Assembly (NCBI RefSeq): GCF_000577815.1
Contig: NZ_CBYM010000001.1
Span: 186,001 to 250,000, forward strand
Source: Clostridium saudiense
Lineage (GTDB): Bacteria; Bacillota; Clostridia; Clostridiales; Clostridiaceae
Direction: 5' to 3'
DNA length: 64,000 nucleotides
A program made the position numbers and the translations under genes. This document shows, one piece after another, positions 1 to 9,093 of this stretch (the first letter of the stretch is position 1; each line of letters begins with the position of its first letter). Under the pieces are notes generated by a model. The model was not told where the DNA came from, made no database searches, and saw only the letters and a program-made list of their open reading frames with translations.

Positions 1-69
1 TTAGGTTAATTATATTTTATAAATTATTCTGAGTATTAGATTTAGTTTACAGGTATAGATGTGGTACTT

Positions 70-98
70 TTTTCATATGAAGTTATATATGGTATAAT
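70..98 (+). promoter_or_regulatory. Promoter of the M19 dipeptidase gene
   Basis: An extended -10 element (TGG then TATAAT at 93-98) lies 17 bases downstream of a weak -35 (TTTTCA, 70-75). The predicted start of transcription is near 105, just before the GGAGG ribosome site at 117-121. Seen by eye only. Confidence 0.55.
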
Positions 99-130
99 TA
101 AGGTAGATATTTATCTGGAGGAAAATGGGA

Positions 131-1141
131 ATGAGAGTTGTTGATATGCATTGTGATACTATAGGAGAAATCTATGAAAATAGACTTTTAGGAAATAAAT
201 ATGAATTGAAAGAAAATAATTTACATGTAGATATAAATAAACTAATAAAGGGAGAGTATTTACTTCAAAATTTTGCAATGTTTATAGATATAAAAAAATA
301 TAAAAATCCCTATAAAACCTTGCAAGAAATGATACAAGTTTATTACGAAGAGTTAGAGGAAAACAGAGATATAATTAAGCCTGTTTATTCATATGAAGAT
401 ATATCTATGTGTGCTAATGAGAATAAAATAGGTGCATTATTAACAATAGAAGATGCAGGAGCATTAGAAGGTTCTCTTATAAACTTAAAAACGGTTTATG
501 AACAAGGGGTTAGACTTATAACATTAACATGGAATCACATAAATGGAGTAGGTTTTCCAAACTTTAAATTTAAGATTGATGCATGTGGAAATATAACTGA
601 AAAAGTAGACCTTATAACTCCTAATACTGAATTTGGACTTACAGCATTTGGAGTTGAATTATTAAGAGAAATGGAACGATTAGGGATTATAGTAGATGTT
701 TCTCATTTATCTGATGCTGGATTTTATGATGTTCTAAAATATAGCAAAAAACCATTTGTAGCAAGTCATAGTAATGCAAGAGCTGTTACAAATGTTGTTA
801 GAAATTTAACTGATGATATGATAAGGAAGCTTGCTGATAAGGGTGGAGTTGTAGGTATTAATTTTTGTTCAAATTTTGTTATGCCAACGCCTCATACAGA
901 TCTAACTTTTACTTATATAGAAGATTTGGTAAAACACATTAAGCATATTAAAAATGTAGGTGGAATAGATGTAATTGCATTAGGCACAGATTTTGATGGA
1001 ATACAAAGTACATTAGAAATTAAGGATGCATCACAAATTCAATTATTGGCAGAAGCGCTTTTGAATAATGATTTTACTTATGAAGAGGTAGAAAAAATAT
1101 TTTATAAGAATACTATGAATTTATATAAGGAATTATTATAA
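131..1141 (+). CDS. Membrane dipeptidase-like protein (peptidase family M19)
   Basis: Zinc-dependent dipeptidase of the renal dipeptidase family, probably cytoplasmic because no signal peptide is visible. The family hydrolyses dipeptides, including D-residue or dehydro forms. Metal-site motifs are in order: MHCDT at the N terminus, TIEDAGAL near residue 105, VSHLSD near 195, ASHSNAR near 215 and GTDFDG near 290. Length (336 residues) is usual for short bacterial members. An ATG at 125 is also in frame, but it sits only 3 bases after the GGAGG site; the ATG at 131 has a 9-base spacing and is preferred. It is monocistronic or loosely linked to the broken patatin gene that follows. Confidence 0.9.
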   Translation: MRVVDMHCDTIGEIYENRLLGNKYELKENNLHVDINKLIKGEYLLQNFAMFIDIKKYKNPYKTLQEMIQVYYEELEENRDIIKPVYSYEDISMCANENKIGALLTIEDAGALEGSLINLKTVYEQGVRLITLTWNHINGVGFPNFKFKIDACGNITEKVDLITPNTEFGLTAFGVELLREMERLGIIVDVSHLSDAGFYDVLKYSKKPFVASHSNARAVTNVVRNLTDDMIRKLADKGGVVGINFCSNFVMPTPHTDLTFTYIEDLVKHIKHIKNVGGIDVIALGTDFDGIQSTLEIKDASQIQLLAEALLNNDFTYEEVEKIFYKNTMNLYKELL

Positions 1142-1184
1142 AGTGTATAATAATTATTATTAGTATTAAGGATGATGATCTTAG

Positions 1185-2138
1185 TTGATAGATGTTGAAA
1201 AATTATTTGATTTAAATATAGGATTAGTTTTAGCTGGTGGTGGAGCTAAAGGTGCGTATGAAGCTGGAGTATTTAAAGCACTTTGGGAATTAGATATAAT
1301 AAGAAGGGTTAGTGTAGTTTCAGGTACATCAATAGGTACAATTAATGGCCTTATGCTTTCTATGAATGATGGAAATGTTATGGATAAGAGTTAGTCTAAT
1401 ATTTCTTATTCGAGATTTATTAATAATGAAAATAAAATAAGGGATATTAATATAAAGAAATTAATTAAAAGAGAGGATACTGTAGATAAAGAAAAAAAGC
1501 TAGCTGACTTATTCAAAAAAAATGATATTGGTTTGTTATCACAAAGTGGTATAAGGAGTTTTATTGAAGATTATGTTGATTTTAATGTAATTAGACAAAG
1601 TAAAAAAATATTATATGCTTGTGCTTATAATATTGATTTAGAAAAACCTGAGTATTTTAAGCTTAATGATTACGATGACAAAAAGGCATTAGATATTTGC
1701 ATAGCATCATGTGCAGTACCATTTTTATTTAAACCAATTGAAATTGATGAATATAGATATGCTGATGGGGGAGTAAATAACCCACAGTATAGGGAACCTA
1801 ATGTAGATAATGTTCCAATTGCTCCACTAAAAGATCATAATTGTGATATTATTATAGTTGTTCATTTATCTTATAAGGAAGATTCGAATAGAGAAGGTTT
1901 TGAAAATACAAATATTATTGAAATATATCCTTCAACACAATTAGAGCTTATAGAAGGAATTGGTTCTTTAAATATTAGACCAAGTGCATTAAATCAACAT
2001 ATTGAACTAGGGTATAGAGATGCACTAACTATACTTGCACCAATGATAATTGATATGATAAAAGGAAAAGATATTAAAAAACTAATAAAAAAGCATGAAG
2101 AATATAATAAAGAACTAATAAATAGAAATAGACATTAG
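1185..2138 (+). pseudogene. Patatin-like phospholipase, interrupted by one in-frame stop
   Basis: Patatin enzymes are lipid acyl hydrolases with a Ser-Asp dyad. The 5' part (TTG start at 1185, since an in-frame stop at 1182 excludes earlier starts) has the oxyanion motif GGGAKGAY and the nucleophile elbow GTSIG. A TAG at 1392-1394 ends it after 69 codons. The same frame then stays open to 2138 and carries the second catalytic motif (ADGG). The residues around the stop resemble the family pattern where a Trp is common, so TGG to TAG is the likely change (inference). A 201-residue product could start at 1533 but would lack the nucleophile. No frameshift is needed to join the halves. Readthrough or a sequencing error are the alternatives. 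Confidence 0.85.
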
Positions 2139-2164
2139 TTTATTGAAATATTAATATAATAGTG

Positions 2165-2211
2165 AATATTGATATGGTGCAATGTTTATAGTATCATATC
2201 AATATTTTATT
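2165..2211 (+). terminator. Terminator-like hairpin after the patatin pseudogene
   Basis: A 12-bp perfect stem (2165-2176 with 2195-2206) with an 18-base loop is followed by a short T-rich stretch (TTTTAT). Confidence 0.6.
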
Positions 2212-2245
2212 AATAAAAGAAAATAATTAAGGTAGGAAACTAAGG

Positions 2246-2851
2246 ATGGAAGAGAATAATTTAAAAGAATTGACAGGAAAAGAAATTTTAAACGAACTAT
2301 GTGGAAAAGAATTAAATTCTAAAAAGAACATATTAGAAGCAATAGAAAAAATAAAACCTCTAGCAAAAGAGGGGTTAGAAAGTGATAAAATTCAAGAAAT
2401 ATATAATGTAATTTATAAGAGTATAGAGGAAATGAATACAATTGTAAAAGCAAATACTATCATGTATTTAAAAAATCAATTAAAATCAGCATTAGGGAAG
2501 TTTGTTGAAAATAAAGATCCTAAGGAAATGAACTATTTTTTAGAGTTCTTTAAAGAAGCATATCCTCCAAATAATAGACGAGTAGGATATACTAGAGTAA
2601 TAAATGATTTTAGTAAAATAACAAATGAACAAATTTGGGAAACACTAACATTCATAAATAGAGCTGTAATTAAAACTAAGAGACGCTTAGGAGAAGATGA
2701 AAAACAAGATATTATAAATAATATTAATAATTTACTTGCTAGTGGAAAGATTGAATATATAAATCAAGTTAAAAGTTTAGAAAAGTTGTTAAATGTACTT
2801 AATGTTAAGGTTGTTAACTACAAAGAAGGTTTTAAACTTAAGAATAGATAG
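2246..2851 (+). CDS. Hypothetical protein, helical and charged
   Basis: I do not recognise this 201-residue protein. It is rich in Lys, Glu, Asn and Ile, with no signal peptide, membrane segment or Cys pattern, and looks mostly alpha-helical, so it is probably a soluble cytoplasmic protein. The start at 2246 follows a weak purine-rich site (GGTAGGAAA). It lies between the broken patatin gene and truA, 76 bases before truA, in the same direction, so co-transcription with truA is possible. Codon use resembles the neighbours. No function is proposed. Confidence 0.75.
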   Translation: MEENNLKELTGKEILNELCGKELNSKKNILEAIEKIKPLAKEGLESDKIQEIYNVIYKSIEEMNTIVKANTIMYLKNQLKSALGKFVENKDPKEMNYFLEFFKEAYPPNNRRVGYTRVINDFSKITNEQIWETLTFINRAVIKTKRRLGEDEKQDIINNINNLLASGKIEYINQVKSLEKLLNVLNVKVVNYKEGFKLKNR

Positions 2852-2927
2852 GAAATTAAAATCAATTTTCAAAATATAAGAAGTAAAATCTACTAATGTT
2901 TAAATTTAAAGAAAAGAGAGATAAAAT

Positions 2928-3677
2928 ATGAGAAATATAAGAATGACAATTCAATATGATGGATCAAGATATAAGGGGTGGCAAAAGCAAAATATAAAAG
3001 GGATGGATGTATCTACCATACAGGGAAAAATTGAGAATGTTTTATCTAAAATGACAGGAGAAGAAATTCAAGTAATTGGATGTGGAAGAACTGATACTGG
3101 AGTTCATGCAGATAAGTATACTGCAAATTTTAAAACTAATAGTAACAAAAATATTAAGGATATGTCGAAGTACTTACACGAGTTTTTACCAGAAGATATA
3201 TCAGTAATTTCATTAAGAGATGTAAGTGATAGATTTAATTCAAGATTAAATGCTATTTCAAAGACTTATGTATATACTATTGATAATAATAGATTTGCAA
3301 ATGTTTTTATTAAGAAATATGCTTATCATGTTGAGGGACAATTAAATATTGAAAAAATGAAAGAGGCAAGTAAATATTTTATTGGAACTCATGATTTTAA
3401 AGGGTTTAGTGGTGTAAAAGATAAATCAAAAAAATCTACTGTTAGGACTATTAATTATATAAATATTACAGAAAAAGATAATATTATTAAAATAGAATAC
3501 AACGGGAATGGGTTTTTAATAAACATGGTTAGAATATTAAGTGGAACATTAATAAATGTTGGTAAGGGGCAAATAGAACCTGAGGATATTAAAAAAATGC
3601 TTCAATCTAAACAAAGAAGTGAACTTGCAGTAAAAGCACCAGCAAAAGGACTTTGTATGAAGGAAGTAAATTATTAA
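2928..3677 (+). CDS. truA: tRNA pseudouridine synthase A
   Basis: Converts uridine to pseudouridine at positions 38-40 of the tRNA anticodon stem-loop. The catalytic Asp is D56 in the diagnostic motif GCGRTDTGVHA. Other family marks are the N-terminal IQYDGSRYKGWQ, the YHV segment near residue 134, and the C-terminal GNGFLINMVRI block. Length (249 residues) is typical. The start has a GAGAG site 7-8 bases upstream. In many clostridia truA sits next to ribosomal protein and ECF transporter genes; here it does not, so it may be one of two copies in the genome (inference). Confidence 0.96.
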   Translation: MRNIRMTIQYDGSRYKGWQKQNIKGMDVSTIQGKIENVLSKMTGEEIQVIGCGRTDTGVHADKYTANFKTNSNKNIKDMSKYLHEFLPEDISVISLRDVSDRFNSRLNAISKTYVYTIDNNRFANVFIKKYAYHVEGQLNIEKMKEASKYFIGTHDFKGFSGVKDKSKKSTVRTINYINITEKDNIIKIEYNGNGFLINMVRILSGTLINVGKGQIEPEDIKKMLQSKQRSELAVKAPAKGLCMKEVNY

Positions 3678-3788
3678 AAAATTTATCATAATAATTAACA
3701 TAAAAGAAGGAAAATTAATATACTAATGAATATAGGTTGTTTTATTATACCTAGAAAAGTATAAATTAATTGAGGGTGTGAAAAATAA

Positions 3789-4568
3789 ATGAATGTGGAT
3801 TTTCATGTCCATGGTTTGTTAAGCAAGCGGAAAGATTTCAATAAAGATTTTTTTATGAATGAGATATACTTTTCAAAAGATAATGGATTAGATGCTATAG
3901 TTTTATGTGAGCATTTTAATGCTAAGGATTTTTTAGTAATTTATGATTTCTTAGAAAAAAACTATACTTATGATGGAGATAGATATATTATCGATGGTAT
4001 TTCAGTATTCCCAGCTATGGAAGTAAGTGTGAAAAACAAAGGTCATGTGATACTTTGTGGGGATAGAGAAAGCATAGTAAATATATATAAGTCCCTTGAA
4101 ACTTTTAGGGAAAAAGAGAACTTAATTGATTTAGAGGAATTATTGGATTTAGCAGAAGTATTTAATTTACTAAAAATAGGTGCACATCCATGTAGAAGAG
4201 GACATAAATTATGTAAGCATCCTCATGAATTATTAAAAAGACTTGATGCATTAGATTTAAATGGAAAAGATATATTTAAAAAAGGTGAAGGAATTGCCAG
4301 AGATGAAGTTATTAATTTATCTCAAGAGTTAGGCTTAAATATAATAACTGGCAGTGATAGTCATACTCCAGTCCAACTTGGAGGAATATATACTAGTTTA
4401 AATAAAGAATGTAAAACAATTAAAGAACTTAAAGAGTGTATCAAAAATAATGATTATACTATTGAAATAAACTCCGCACTTAATTTTAAAATATTTTCTT
4501 CAAAGATATTAAAGAGATATTTATTAAAAGCTGATACTTATGATAAAAATACTGAATTTAAAATTTAA
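3789..4568 (+). CDS. PHP-domain metallo-phosphoesterase-like protein
   Basis: The PHP fold binds two or three metals for phosphoester hydrolysis. Visible ligands: the N-terminal DFHVHG (H-x-H), CEHFNA near residue 39, GAHPCRRGH near residue 137, and GSDSHTP near residue 193. Length 259 residues, no signal peptide, soluble. The substrate cannot be told; relatives include histidinol phosphatase and nucleoside diphosphate phosphatases. It is a single gene, 111 bases after truA, ending at a clear terminator at 4584. Confidence 0.85.
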   Translation: MNVDFHVHGLLSKRKDFNKDFFMNEIYFSKDNGLDAIVLCEHFNAKDFLVIYDFLEKNYTYDGDRYIIDGISVFPAMEVSVKNKGHVILCGDRESIVNIYKSLETFREKENLIDLEELLDLAEVFNLLKIGAHPCRRGHKLCKHPHELLKRLDALDLNGKDIFKKGEGIARDEVINLSQELGLNIITGSDSHTPVQLGGIYTSLNKECKTIKELKECIKNNDYTIEINSALNFKIFSSKILKRYLLKADTYDKNTEFKI

Positions 4569-4583
4569 ATAAAATTAATTTAT

Positions 4584-4622
4584 AAGCTATCTTTTGATAT
4601 ATAATAAAAGATAGCTTTTTGT
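4584..4622 (+). terminator. Rho-independent terminator after the PHP gene
   Basis: A 12-bp perfect stem (4584-4595 with 4606-4617) closes a 10-base loop and runs into TTTTT. Confidence 0.85.
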
Positions 4623-4746
4623 TATATATTTGCTTTATAATTTTTAAAGAGAGAAAATTATAAGATTACATAATTATATAATTATAGACTATATAAAATA
4701 TGGCAAAGATAATTAATATAAATAATTAGATAAGGAAGAAGAAATC

Positions 4747-5637
4747 ATGGAAAATATTGAAGAAACATTTAATGAAATTTTAGCTTGTGATATTCAGGAA
4801 GCTATGAAATATGCAAGTGATGGATTTAAAAAGAATGGGAATCCAGAATATTTAATATATACTGGACATTGTTATTTAGTTCAGGGGTGTTTTGAAGAGG
4901 CAATTGCAGCTATAGATTTAGCCTTTGAATTAGGATGTGATTATATTGTTTATGGATATAATGTAAAAGGTGAAGCTTTATTAGAACTAGGACTTTATGC
5001 TGAAAGTAGAAGATGCTTTGAAAGAGTCTTAAAAGAAGAGGAAGAACAATATTTAGCTAATACATTTTTAATAGAATTAGATATTAGAGAAAAGCTTTAT
5101 GTAGATGCAATAAATAGATGTATTGATTACATGGAAAAATATGAATGTGATAATATACAAATTTCAAATTTTAAGTGTATAATTGGATGGACATATTTAA
5201 TTGATTTAAATAATAGTGAATTAGGAAAAGAAGCATTAGTAGAATCAATCCAAGCAAATGATAAATGTGGTAGATCTTATACAGGGCTTGGGATTTATGA
5301 AGCAAATAATAAAAATTTTGAAAAAGCAATTATGTATTTTAATAAAGCTATAGAAATAAATAAGGATGATGGTGAAAATTATTTTGCATTAGCTATATGT
5401 TATAAAGAGTTGAAAAAATATGATTGTATTGAGGAGTATTTAATAAAAGCAAATACTTTAGAACCTGAGGATAATAGAGTTATTGAAGAATATGCTTATG
5501 AATTGTTAAGACAGGGTAGAAATAGTGAAGCAATTGAATACTTTAAGGAAATAATTGATGATAGTTTAGATAGTGAAGAAATTAAAAATTTAATTATTGA
5601 TTTAGAGAAAAATGAAGAAAATAGAGAAATAGAATAG
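4747..5637 (+). CDS. Tetratricopeptide repeat protein
   Basis: A 296-residue soluble protein made of TPR-type helix pairs. Clear repeats occur near residues 35-68 (YLIYTGHCYLVQGCFEEAI), 70-100, 180-212 (GLGIYEANNKNFEKAIMYFNKAI) and 214-246, with the TPR signature of small residues at helix contacts. TPR proteins usually act as protein-binding scaffolds; the partner is unknown. There is no signal peptide or other domain. It has an AGGAAG site 8 bases upstream and lies between two good terminators, so it is probably a one-gene transcript. Confidence 0.88.
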   Translation: MENIEETFNEILACDIQEAMKYASDGFKKNGNPEYLIYTGHCYLVQGCFEEAIAAIDLAFELGCDYIVYGYNVKGEALLELGLYAESRRCFERVLKEEEEQYLANTFLIELDIREKLYVDAINRCIDYMEKYECDNIQISNFKCIIGWTYLIDLNNSELGKEALVESIQANDKCGRSYTGLGIYEANNKNFEKAIMYFNKAIEINKDDGENYFALAICYKELKKYDCIEEYLIKANTLEPEDNRVIEEYAYELLRQGRNSEAIEYFKEIIDDSLDSEEIKNLIIDLEKNEENREIE

Positions 5638-5647
5638 AATACATAAA

Positions 5648-5692
5648 AGGCAAATGATAAAATTTATAGATATCATTTGCCTAAATTATTAT
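5648..5692. terminator. Bidirectional terminator between the TPR and DUF1540 genes
   Basis: A perfect 12-bp stem (5648-5659 with 5671-5682) with an 11-base loop sits between convergent genes. A T-rich tail follows on the plus strand; on the minus strand it lies just past the DUF1540 stop. Confidence 0.75.
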
Positions 5693-6006
5693 TTTTTATC
5701 GAAACTTCCACAGTTAGTTTCAGTATAAAGATTTGCTTCAGATCCATTTACTTGAATACAAGAAAGGGTACAAAGACAATTTTCATTATGTTCACAACTA
5801 CTTACTTTACAAACTAAACAATCGCAAGGACCTGAACTTTCTGAAGAGTTAGTAAGATCACTATAATGCTTTTTATCTAAAAAAGACCCACAACATGTAT
5901 CGTTTTCAGTTGATGAAGCCATTCCGCCTATATCAACACGATTTGAAAAACAAACTCCTGAATTGTTATATGAACAATTACATACATCACAATTAATTTT
6001 TGCCAT
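5689..6006 (-). CDS. Cys-rich protein with two DUF1540 domains
   Basis: The 105-residue product has two tandem copies of a small Cys motif. The first (INCDVCNCSYNNSGVC, then TCCGSF) spans residues 3-43, the second (GPCDCLVCKVSSCEHNENC, then TNCGSF) residues 59-102. This spacing fits DUF1540, a presumed metal-binding module common in clostridia with no proven function. The gene starts 26 bases after the reverse rubrerythrin stop on the same strand and has its own AAGGAGATAT site, so the two are probably one transcript. Metal storage or a role in oxidative stress would fit, but this is inference. Confidence 0.85.
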   Translation of the reverse strand: MAKINCDVCNCSYNNSGVCFSNRVDIGGMASSTENDTCCGSFLDKKHYSDLTNSSESSGPCDCLVCKVSSCEHNENCLCTLSCIQVNGSEANLYTETNCGSFDKK

Positions 6007-6032
6007 TTTTATATCTCCTTAAAAATAAATTA

Positions 6033-6575
6033 TTAACTAAAATATCTGTCTAATAAGCCTTTAAATGCTCTTCCATGTCTTGCTTCATCCTTACACATTT
6101 CGTGGACTGAATCATGGATAGCATCTAAGTTATGTTGTTTTGCCAAAGTAGCAAGTTTCTTCTTTCCATCACATGCTCCAAATTCAGCTTCAACCCTTGC
6201 TTGTAAGTTAGCTTTACTGCTTGGAGAAACAACTTCACCTAACATTTCTGCAAATCTACTAGCATGATCAGCTTCTTCATAAGCAATTCTTTTGTATGCT
6301 TCTGCAACTTCTGGATAACCTTCACGATCTGCAGCACGTGACATTGATAAATACATACCAACTTCGGTACATTCGCCGGTAAAATTGGCTCTTAATCCTT
6401 CGATGATTTCTTCATCAACATCTTCAGCTAAGCCAATTCTATGTTCATCAGCCCAAGCCATATCACCTTTCATTTCTTCGAATTTACTGGCAGGTGCTTT
6501 ACATACTGGACAGACTTCTGGTGGAGTATCGCCTTCATGAACGTACCCGCATATTGTACAAATAAATTTTTTCAA
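6033..6575 (-). CDS. Reverse rubrerythrin (rubredoxin domain N-terminal)
   Basis: Non-haem iron peroxidase used by anaerobes to reduce hydrogen peroxide. The domain order is reversed relative to classical rubrerythrin. A rubredoxin FeCys4 site comes first (C6, C9, C22, C25), followed by a ferritin-like diiron four-helix bundle ([40 protein letters not shown]). Length 180 residues matches the family. In Clostridium acetobutylicum such genes are under PerR control. Here a 6-bp palindrome (ATTTCA-CGCA-TGAAAT, 6625-6640) lies about 50 bases upstream but is not a textbook PerR box. The DUF1540 gene follows in the same transcript. Confidence 0.95.
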   Translation of the reverse strand: MKKFICTICGYVHEGDTPPEVCPVCKAPASKFEEMKGDMAWADEHRIGLAEDVDEEIIEGLRANFTGECTEVGMYLSMSRAADREGYPEVAEAYKRIAYEEADHASRFAEMLGEVVSPSSKANLQARVEAEFGACDGKKKLATLAKQHNLDAIHDSVHEMCKDEARHGRAFKGLLDRYFS

Positions 6576-6624
6576 TTAAAAATACCTCCTTAATATCATA
6601 TAAACAATAAACATCTATATTATT

Positions 6625-6640
6625 ATTTCACGCATGAAAT
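6625..6640. promoter_or_regulatory. Palindrome in the rubrerythrin / pentapeptide intergenic region
   Basis: ATTTCA and TGAAAT arms flank CGCA, a GC-rich spot in an otherwise AT-only stretch, 50-65 bases upstream of the rubrerythrin start. It is a candidate operator; the regulator is unknown. Confidence 0.35.
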
Positions 6641-6736
6641 TTAATATTCATTTGAAAAATTTAGAATATTTAATTGACTTTTGATCTAAAAATATATAAT
6701 ATTGTAGGATATACTATATAGTAAGAGGAGAAAAAG

Positions 6737-7381
6737 ATGGCAAAAGATAATAGCGGAATCGAAAATTTTCATTATAATAATGTAGAAAAAAAAGATAAGA
6801 ATTTTATGTATAAAAACTTTAAAAGAAGTAATTGCTATAATTGCAATTTTTCAAATTCTAATTTTAATTTTGCAACTTTTAGAGGTGCTCATTTTAAAAC
6901 TTGTAGTTTTATTAAGGGAAGTTTTGAGGGAACGGAATTTATTGGAACTAATTTAAAAAATAGTAAATTTAAAAATTCAAAATTCAAAAATGCCATTTTT
7001 GAGGGTGCAAATTTAGATGGTGCAGATTTTAAAGAAGCTATATTTGAGAATACAATATTTTTAGGATGTAAATTAGAGAAGGCTAGAAATTTTAATAAAG
7101 AATTAGAAGGTGTAAGAATTTTTGATGAAATGCCAGTAATGGAGTTAAGTGTAGAATTAAAAGCAGCTTTAGAAGATTTCATGGAAAATATATTTGTTAA
7201 AAACTCAAGAATATTTGATACTAAAGATGGTGGAATTAATACATTAACATTAATGATTTTGTTAGAAAACTTTAGCGAAAGTGAATTGATTCAAGGATTT
7301 GATAAAATAAAATCCAAAATAGATAGAGACTTTTATACAATAAGTTATATTATAAGAATGATAAAAAAAGAATTAGTATAA
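6737..7381 (+). CDS. Pentapeptide-repeat protein
   Basis: The 214-residue product has a run of A(D/N)LXX-type pentapeptides with a Phe at the centre (NFSNSNFNFATFRGAHF and onward) over about residues 30-118, which would form a right-handed quadrilateral beta-helix. A helical C-terminal part (about 130-214) is not repetitive. Some members of this fold protect DNA gyrase by mimicking DNA, but most have no known role and nothing here decides. It is divergent from the rubrerythrin gene. The AGAGGAG site 5-6 bases before the ATG supports the start. It ends at a long hairpin terminator. Confidence 0.88.
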   Translation: MAKDNSGIENFHYNNVEKKDKNFMYKNFKRSNCYNCNFSNSNFNFATFRGAHFKTCSFIKGSFEGTEFIGTNLKNSKFKNSKFKNAIFEGANLDGADFKEAIFENTIFLGCKLEKARNFNKELEGVRIFDEMPVMELSVELKAALEDFMENIFVKNSRIFDTKDGGINTLTLMILLENFSESELIQGFDKIKSKIDRDFYTISYIIRMIKKELV

Positions 7382-7408
7382 ATGTATAATTTAAGATAAA
7401 ATTCAAAA

Positions 7409-7469
7409 AGAAATATTATATCGATGGGAAAATTTTAAAATTTTCGTAGATATAATATTTCTTTTTTTA
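7409..7469. terminator. Hairpin terminator after the pentapeptide gene
   Basis: A perfect 14-bp stem (7409-7422 with 7449-7462) with an inner AAAATTTT pairing is followed by a run of T. It lies between convergent genes and may serve both. Confidence 0.8.
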
Positions 7470-7502
7470 TAATTAAAATAATAATTTTAATTACTTTAAA
7501 AA

Positions 7503-8141
7503 TCAAAAAAATAGTTGGAAAACACCCATTAAAATTATTATTAGTGCAGATAATAATCCAGAATATTTACCAAAAATCTTAGAAAGGAAGCTGTTACCTA
7601 TTTTAAAACCAATGATTAAAATTAAAACACTAAATATAAAAGTAAAGGCAGTTGTAAGTGGTATACTAATTCCAGACATACTTGCACCAATACCTAATGC
7701 AAAGTTATTTATACTTAAAGCTAATGCTAGAGAAACAGCCTCTTTTAATTCAATATTACCAGAACCATCTATGTCTGCTGTTTTGTTTTTAGTTAATATT
7801 TCATCATAATTTAAAGAATCTATTAAATCATTATTTATATCATCACTATCTGTTGTATCACTACTAAGGCTTTTTTGATCTTTATAATAATCTATTGTCA
7901 TCCAAATTCCAACTGCAATTAAAAGTATTGCACCTATATAATTGCAAATATATCCGGGAATAAAGTTGCCTAATATAGCACCAAGAAGCATAGATAAAAA
8001 TGTACCTAAAGTAACTATTAAAGCTATGATTATATTTATACTAAATTTGATTCTAATTTTTTTTATTCCATAAGCAATTCCAATAATTAAGCTGTCCAAA
8101 CTTGCTGAAAATGCTAATAAAATAGAAGAGAATATAAACAT
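7503..8141 (-). CDS. ytaF: Sporulation membrane protein YtaF (MntP-like family)
   Basis: Integral membrane protein of the DUF204/MntP fold. Three hydrophobic helices (about residues 3-25, 34-58, 67-84) are followed by an acidic loop (90-122) and three more helices (about 134-160, 165-185, 192-212). YtaF is named from Bacillus, where it belongs to the sporulation gene set; relatives export Mn2+. The loop ends in DIDGSGNIELKE (residues 123-134), which fits the EF-hand calcium-loop pattern at positions 1, 3, 5, 6, 8 and 12. Single gene with no close partner on this strand. The start follows AAGGAGCAAC on the minus strand. Confidence 0.88.
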   Translation of the reverse strand: MFIFSSILLAFSASLDSLIIGIAYGIKKIRIKFSINIIIALIVTLGTFLSMLLGAILGNFIPGYICNYIGAILLIAVGIWMTIDYYKDQKSLSSDTTDSDDINNDLIDSLNYDEILTKNKTADIDGSGNIELKEAVSLALALSINNFALGIGASMSGISIPLTTAFTFIFSVLILIIGFKIGNSFLSKIFGKYSGLLSALIIILMGVFQLFF

Positions 8142-8388
8142 ATGTTGCTCCTTATTTCATAATTATATTAATTAGTATATTCAAAGATAAAAAGTTAGTT
8201 ACTTAGACAAAAAAACTTTTAAAATCCGATAAATAGCATAGTATGTTTATATAAAAATACAATTATTTCCAGATATAATAACAAAAAATTAATAAATAAT
8301 TAAAGAAATTTATAATTATTGTTTAAGATAACCAAATAATATATACTAAGATATGACATAAATTATGAATTGAAAAGGGGTGGCAAAG

Positions 8389-9093
8389 ATGTCGGGATAT
8401 ATTCAGTTTAAAAATGTAAAAAAGAAGTATAAAATGGGAGAAGTAGAAATTGAAGCATTAAGTGGTGTTGATTTTTCTGTTAATAAAGGTGAATTTGTAG
8501 TTGTTGCAGGAGCCAGTGGAGCAGGAAAATCTACAATACTAAATATTTTAGGTGGTATGGATACGGTATCATCAGGAGAAGTAATTGTTGATAATAATGA
8601 AATAAGTAAGTATTCGCAAAAGGAACTAATTACATATAGAAGATATGATATAGGATTTGTATTTCAATTTTATAATTTAGTTCAAAATTTAACAGCTCGT
8701 GAAAATGTAGAATTAGCAATCCAAATATCAAAAAATCCTTTAGATATTGATAAAGTATTAGATTCAGTAGGATTAGCTAATAGAAAAAATAATTTCCCAT
8801 CTCAATTATCAGGTGGTGAGCAGCAAAGAGTTGCAATAGCAAGAGCTATAGCAAAAAATCCAAAACTTTTATTATGTGATGAGCCTACAGGAGCATTAGA
8901 TTATAATACAGGTAAAGCTATTTTAAAATTGCTACAAGATACTTGTAGAAAAAAAGGGGTAACTGTTATTATAATTACACATAATTTAGCATTAACGCCT
9001 ATGGGGGATAAGGTTATAGAAGTTAGGAATGGAAAAATACAAAAGGTAACCATAAATGAAAACCCAACTCCTGTTGAAAGGATTGAATGGTAA
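8389..9093 (+). CDS. ABC transporter ATP-binding protein (MacB/LolD type)
   Basis: Cytoplasmic ATPase that pairs with the FtsX-type permease encoded next. Walker [10 protein letters not shown] near residue 42, Q-loop FQFYNLV, signature [14 protein letters not shown] near 143, Walker [13 protein letters not shown] and the H-loop ITHN are all intact. Length 234 residues is usual. A GTG at 8380 is in frame, but it lies inside the AAGGGGTG ribosome site; the ATG at 8389 is correctly spaced. The stop codon overlaps the permease start by one base (TAATG), so the two are translationally coupled. Confidence 0.95.
   Translation: MSGYIQFKNVKKKYKMGEVEIEALSGVDFSVNKGEFVVVAGASGAGKSTILNILGGMDTVSSGEVIVDNNEISKYSQKELITYRRYDIGFVFQFYNLVQNLTARENVELAIQISKNPLDIDKVLDSVGLANRKNNFPSQLSGGEQQRVAIARAIAKNPKLLLCDEPTGALDYNTGKAILKLLQDTCRKKGVTVIIITHNLALTPMGDKVIEVRNGKIQKVTINENPTPVERIEW

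Noticed and set aside
1533..2138. Separate 201-residue gene from the patatin 3' half
   Set aside because: It lacks the catalytic Ser and there is no ribosome site before its first ATG/TTG; treated as part of the pseudogene.
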